Below are positions 5,909 through 8,890 of a DNA stretch of 8,890 nucleotides, one piece after another. Source of the stretch: Betaproteobacteria bacterium UBA6904 (GTDB lineage Bacteria > Pseudomonadota > Gammaproteobacteria > Burkholderiales > SG8-39); assembly GCA_002451175.1 (NCBI GenBank), contig DKBI01000162.1, forward strand, positions 1-8,890, in the 5' to 3' direction. Positions within the stretch are counted from its first letter, which is position 1. Each line of letters opens with the position of its first letter. Position numbers and translations under genes: made by a program. The notes under the pieces were generated by a model that was not told the DNA's origin, did not search any database, and saw nothing but the letters and a program-made list of their open reading frames with translations.

Positions 5909-6681
5909 GGCGTGCGCGTCCGCCCGGTCCCGCGCAGCGCAGCGATGCGCCGCGCGGGCTCGCCGCTCTCGTAGGCGCGCGCGAATTCGTCGATGCTCGC
6001 GCGCACGCAGGCGTCGAGCGGCGCTTCTTCCCACAGCTTGCAGAGGCGCTTCTGCGCCCGCAGCGCGGCGTCGCTGCCGGCGAGGAGCGCATCGAGCGCG
6101 GCGTTCACCGCGGCGTCGAGTTGCGCCGCCGGCACGACCCGGTCCACCAATCCCCAGTCGAGCGCCTGCGCGGCGCCGATGGCCTCGCCCGTCATGACGA
6201 GCCAGCGCGCGCGGCCGGCGCCGACGAGCCGGGGCAGCAGCGCGGCCTCGACGACGGAGGGAATCCCGAGGCGCACTTCCGGCATGGAAAAGGTCGCGGT
6301 CTCGGCGGCGACGCGCAGATCGCAGGCGGCCGCGAGCTCCAGCCCGGCGCCGATGCAATGACCCTGGATGCGCGCGATCACCGGCAGCGAACCCTCGCGC
6401 GCTGCCGCACAGGCGTCGTGCACGAGCGTGATGAACCCGCGCGCGCTCACCGGATCGAGCGCCGCGAGCTCGTCGAGATGCGCGCCGCCGATGAAGGTCC
6501 TTTCGCCCGCGCCGGCGATCACCACCGCGCGCGCCGCGGCGGCGGATTGCGCGTCGCGCAGCGCGCCCGCGAGCGACGCCAGCGTGGCACGGTCCAGCAG
6601 ATTGTGACGGCGGGGGTTATCGATCGTCACGCGCGCGACGCGCCCGCCGGCGCGCGACTCGAACGCGACCTGCACGCTCAT
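5905..6681 (-). CDS. Enoyl-CoA hydratase/isomerase-family protein
   Basis: This 258-residue crotonase-fold protein has the usual family length. The oxyanion-hole region reads [10 protein letters not shown] (63-72), with His where many members have Asp. [16 protein letters not shown] (107-122) contains Glu115 and [10 protein letters not shown] (133-142) contains Glu135; these match the two catalytic glutamates of enoyl-CoA hydratase, so hydration or dehydration of an acyl-CoA is plausible. The segment after Glu135 ([15 protein letters not shown]) differs from the common PGAGGTQRL version, placing it in a less-studied branch whose substrate I cannot name. Its ATG overlaps the transaldolase stop (ATGA, 6681-6678) and its stop overlaps the arsR start, so it is the middle gene of a three-gene transcript. 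There is no obvious metabolic tie to transaldolase. Confidence 0.88.
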   Translation of the reverse strand: MSVQVAFESRAGGRVARVTIDNPRRHNLLDRATLASLAGALRDAQSAAAARAVVIAGAGERTFIGGAHLDELAALDPVSARGFITLVHDACAAAREGSLPVIARIQGHCIGAGLELAAACDLRVAAETATFSMPEVRLGIPSVVEAALLPRLVGAGRARWLVMTGEAIGAAQALDWGLVDRVVPAAQLDAAVNAALDALLAGSDAALRAQKRLCKLWEEAPLDACVRASIDEFARAYESGEPARRIAALRGTGRTRTP

Positions 6682-7637
6682 GCGACGCGGCGCCCCGCCG
6701 GCGCGAGCGAGCCGACGAACTGCGCCAGCTTCTGCGCGTCGGCGTGGAAGCGCCGGATCCCGTCGGAGAGTTTTTCCACGGCCATCGCGTCGTCGTTGTG
6801 CAGCCAGCGATACGCCGCCTCGTCGAGCGGCACCCGCTCCAGCGGCTGCGCCTGCGCGTCGGCCACCGACAGCCGCCGCGGCACCTCGCCTGCGGCGCGC
6901 GCCAGCTGCTCGAGGAGATCCGGCGCGATCGTGAGCAGATCGCAGCCCGCGAGTTCGACGATCTGCCCGGTCTTGCGAAAGCTCGCGCCCATCACCTGCG
7001 TCGCGTAGCCGAATTTCTTGTAATAGCGGTAGATGCGCGTGACCGAGGCGACGCCCGGATCCTCGGCGAGCGGGATGTCCTCCACCTTGCGCGCCGCGCG
7101 GTGCCAGTCGTAGATGCGGCCGACGAACGGCGAAATCAGCGTCACGCCGGCATCGGCGCAGGCCACGGCCTGCGCGAAGGAAAACAGCAGCGTCAGGTTG
7201 CAGTGGATGCCTTCGCGCTCGAGTTGCTCGGCGGCGCGGATTCCCTCCCAGGTGCTGGCGACCTTGATCAGCACGCGGTCGCGGCCGACGCCCGCCGTTT
7301 CGTAGCGGCGAACGAGCCGGCGGGCCTTGCGCAGCGTGCCCTCCCGGTCGAACGACAGGCGTGCGTCGACCTCGGTCGATACACGCCCGGCGATGTGCTT
7401 CAGGATCTCGCAGCCGAACGCGACGAACAGTTCCTCCATGAGCGCCTCGGCGTCGCCCGCGGCGCGCTGCGAGGCGCCATCGACGAGATGCCGATAGCGG
7501 GGATCCTGCGCCGCGGCCAGCAGCAGGGACGGGTTGGTCGTGGCGTCCTGGGGTTTCCAGCGCGCGATGGCGTCGATATCGCCGGTGTCGGCGACGACCA
7601 CCGAATGCTGCCGAAGGGAATCGAGTTGAGAGCGCAT
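6678..7637 (-). CDS. tal: Transaldolase
   Basis: This 319-residue cytoplasmic enzyme of the non-oxidative pentose phosphate pathway moves a dihydroxyacetone unit between sedoheptulose 7-phosphate and erythrose 4-phosphate. It aligns by eye along its length with E. coli TalB (317 residues). Residues present are Asp17 (VVADTGDI), Asn35 (DATTNPS), Glu89 ([10 protein letters not shown]), the Schiff-base Lys125 (VLIKVASTW), Thr149 (NLTLLFSF), Ser169 (LISPFVGRI) and Arg174. After residue 60 it is about seven residues shorter than TalB, so the active lysine falls at 125 instead of 132. The ATG at 7637 matches the TalB N-terminus, although no clear ribosome site precedes it and a possible operator lies over the start. 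It is the first gene of the tal-hydratase-arsR transcript. Confidence 0.96.
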   Translation of the reverse strand: MRSQLDSLRQHSVVVADTGDIDAIARWKPQDATTNPSLLLAAAQDPRYRHLVDGASQRAAGDAEALMEELFVAFGCEILKHIAGRVSTEVDARLSFDREGTLRKARRLVRRYETAGVGRDRVLIKVASTWEGIRAAEQLEREGIHCNLTLLFSFAQAVACADAGVTLISPFVGRIYDWHRAARKVEDIPLAEDPGVASVTRIYRYYKKFGYATQVMGASFRKTGQIVELAGCDLLTIAPDLLEQLARAAGEVPRRLSVADAQAQPLERVPLDEAAYRWLHNDDAMAVEKLSDGIRRFHADAQKLAQFVGSLAPAGRRVA

Positions 7638-7646
7638 ATTCGTATA
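7632..7646 (-). promoter_or_regulatory. Partial copy of the central palindrome over the tal start codon
   Basis: On the minus strand this reads TATACGAATATGCGC. It matches TATGCGTATATGCGC (1478-1492), the core of the central palindrome, at 13 of 15 bases, including an unbroken eight-base ATATGCGC. It spans the tal initiation codon, so a bound repressor would block the operon that encodes ArsR. The outer arms of the palindrome are not preserved, so this would be a weaker site, or chance. Confidence 0.4.
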
Positions 7647-7693
7647 GGATAGCGCGCCGCCACGCTCGCCGTAGGGTTTTGAAAATTAAGGCT

Positions 7694-7721
7694 TTGCGGG
7701 GTTCCGGGGCGGTAGTAAACT
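7694..7721 (+). promoter_or_regulatory. Possible promoter for the GltD-like gene
   Basis: TTGCGG (7694-7699) and TAAACT (7716-7721), 16 bases apart, loosely resemble sigma-70 boxes in an AT-richer stretch about 60 bases before the TTG start. Matches are weak (3/6 and 4/6), so this is tentative. Confidence 0.25.
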
Positions 7722-7726
7722 AAACA

Positions 7727-7742
7727 GTTAATCGCACGTTAA
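7727..7742 (+). repeat. Two GTTAA repeats one helical turn apart
   Basis: GTTAA occurs at 7727-7731 and 7738-7742, 11 bases apart, just downstream of the possible promoter. AACT/AGTT at 7718-7721 and 7726-7729 also forms a small inverted repeat. This could be an activator or repressor site for the rightward gene; only the spacing argues for it. Confidence 0.25.
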
Positions 7743-7768
7743 AGAGGCTCGATCCAAAAGAAGCCGCC

Positions 7769-7784
7769 AAGGAGCAAGGAGTTG
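7769..7784 (+). promoter_or_regulatory. Doubled Shine-Dalgarno sequence before a TTG start
   Basis: AAGGAG occurs at 7769-7774 and again at 7776-7781. The first is seven bases before TTG 7782, ideal spacing, while the second touches the start codon. An in-frame stop at 7740-7742, with no ATG or GTG between, makes TTG 7782 the only reasonable start. Confidence 0.75.
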
Positions 7785-8890
7785 CAGCCGACCAATATCC
7801 GAAATCCCGACTATTTTCACAAAGTCGTAGATTGCCAGTGGGCCTGCCCGGCCCATACGCCCGTCCCCGAGTACATCCGCTTGATCGCCGCAGGGCGTTA
7901 TGCTGACGCCTATCTGGTCAACTGGAAGTCGAACGTCTTCCCGGGCATCCTCGGTCGCACCTGCGACCGGCCCTGCGAGCCGGCCTGCCGGCGCGGGCGG
8001 GTCGAAGACCAGAATGCGCCGCGTGCCGAACCGGTGGCGATCTGCCGCCTGAAGCGCGTCGCGGCCGACCTGAAGGGCGACATCCGCGCGCAGCTGCCGA
8101 AACCGGCGCAGCGCAAGAACGGCAAGCGCGTGGCGTGCGTCGGCGGCGGCCCTGCGTCGCTCACGGTGGCGCGCGATCTCGCGCCACTCGGCTACCACGT
8201 GACCGTGTTCGATGGCGACGCGAGGGCGGGCGGCATGATCCGCTCGCAGATTCCGCGCTTTCGATTGCCCGAGGAAGTGATCGACGAGGAAGTGGGCTAC
8301 GCGCTCGGGCTGGGGGCGGAGTTCCGCGGCGGCACGCGCATCGACTCGATGAAGACGCTGCTCGCCGGCGGCTACGACGCGATCTTCGTCGGCACCGGCG
8401 CGCCGCGCGGGCGCGACCTGGACGTTCCGGGACGCCGCGAGGCCGCGGCGAACATTCACGTCGGCATCGACTGGCTGTCGTCGGTGTCGTTTGGCCACGT
8501 CGCCCGCATCGGCAAGCGCGTCATCGTGCTCGGCGGCGGCAATACGGCCATGGACTGCTGCCGCACCAGCAAGCGCCTCGGGGGCGAGGACGTGAAGGTG
8601 ATCGTGCGCTCCGGGTTCGAGGAGATGAAGGCGAGCCCCTGGGAGAAGGAGGACGCGATGCATGAAGGCATCCCGATCCTCAACTATCTCGTGCCGAAGG
8701 AATTCACGCTGCGCGAGGGCCGGCTGTCGGGCATGACCTTCGAGAAGGTCAAGGCCGTGTACGACGACAAGGGCCGCCGCAACCTCGTGCCGACCGGCGA
8801 GCCGGACCAGCATTTCGAGTGCGACGACGTGCTCGTCGCCGTCGGGCAGGAGAACGCCTTTCCCTGGATCGAGCCGGACTGCGGCATTGA
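7782..8890 (+). CDS. GltD-like NADPH-dependent FAD/[4Fe-4S] oxidoreductase (partial, 3' end missing)
   Basis: The first 369 codons are present; the gene continues past the right edge. The N-terminal domain has cysteines at 18 and 22 (VDCQWACPAHTPVPEYI) and 61, 65 and 69 (GRTCDRPCEPAC), the [4Fe-4S] ligand arrangement of glutamate synthase small subunits and relatives. An FAD fold follows (VACVGGGPASL, 118-127; GGMIRSQIPRFRLP, 150-163), then an NADPH fold (VIVLGGGNTAMDCC, 247-260), and a GltD-like DDVLVAVGQ block (348-356). The family includes GltD, NfnB and the NADPH:ferredoxin oxidoreductase BzdV/KorC type linked to 2-oxoacid:ferredoxin oxidoreductases. No glutamate synthase large subunit is seen, so ferredoxin- or flavin-linked NADPH chemistry is at least as likely as glutamate synthesis. 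It is divergent from tal. Downstream genes beyond the edge would decide its role. Confidence 0.85.
   Translation, partial: MQPTNIRNPDYFHKVVDCQWACPAHTPVPEYIRLIAAGRYADAYLVNWKSNVFPGILGRTCDRPCEPACRRGRVEDQNAPRAEPVAICRLKRVAADLKGDIRAQLPKPAQRKNGKRVACVGGGPASLTVARDLAPLGYHVTVFDGDARAGGMIRSQIPRFRLPEEVIDEEVGYALGLGAEFRGGTRIDSMKTLLAGGYDAIFVGTGAPRGRDLDVPGRREAAANIHVGIDWLSSVSFGHVARIGKRVIVLGGGNTAMDCCRTSKRLGGEDVKVIVRSGFEEMKASPWEKEDAMHEGIPILNYLVPKEFTLREGRLSGMTFEKVKAVYDDKGRRNLVPTGEPDQHFECDDVLVAVGQENAFPWIEPDCGI

Noticed and set aside
5543..6358. 271-residue form of ArsR with a long N-terminal extension
   Set aside because: The extension only reads the hydratase gene in another frame; ArsR proteins are about 100-120 residues, and ATG 5908 overlaps the hydratase stop.

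Overview
The window is GC-rich proteobacterial DNA. Gene content suggests a beta- or gammaproteobacterium with sulfur-compound redox metabolism: a sulfide:quinone-reductase-like flavoprotein, a tetrathionate-reductase-family octaheme cytochrome, a YeeE/YedE (TsuA-type) permease and a cysteine-bearing ArsR regulator. Taxonomy is an inference from gene types and base composition only. There are nine protein genes, two of them cut by the window edges. I see no tRNA, rRNA, CRISPR array or transposase gene.

Layout. (1) Positions 1-1374, minus strand: an SQR-like FAD protein followed 52 bases later by the start of an FNR-type FAD/NAD(P) electron-transfer protein that runs off the left edge. (2) Positions 1375-1595: a divergent control region with a nearly perfect 30-bp palindrome centred about 110 bp from each start codon, plus a short GGGGTC/GACCCC repeat. 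(3) Positions 1596-5556, plus strand: a tight four-gene operon (gaps of 4, -4 and 4 bases) for a membrane-anchored octaheme cytochrome c, a four-helix cytochrome b, a monoheme cytochrome c and a YeeE/YedE permease. (4) Positions 5543-7637, minus strand: transaldolase, an enoyl-CoA hydratase-family protein and an ArsR repressor, each joined to the next by an ATGA overlap. The arsR 3' end overlaps the yeeE 3' end by 14 bases. (5) From 7782 to the right edge, plus strand: a GltD-like FAD/[4Fe-4S] NADPH oxidoreductase with a TTG start and a doubled Shine-Dalgarno sequence.

Working model (inference). Cytochrome b links the quinone pool to the periplasmic octaheme enzyme through the monoheme cytochrome, and the permease moves a small sulfur anion such as thiosulfate across the inner membrane. 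The divergent SQR-like and FNR-like flavoproteins would handle sulfur electrons on the cytoplasmic side. The ArsR protein may control the system: a 15-base core of the central palindrome recurs with 13 of 15 matches over the start codon of the operon that encodes ArsR. The most unusual protein is the SQR-like one, which keeps two of the three SQR cysteines, has Arg in place of the third, and has lost the C-terminal membrane-binding helices in favour of a short tail with a CxxC.
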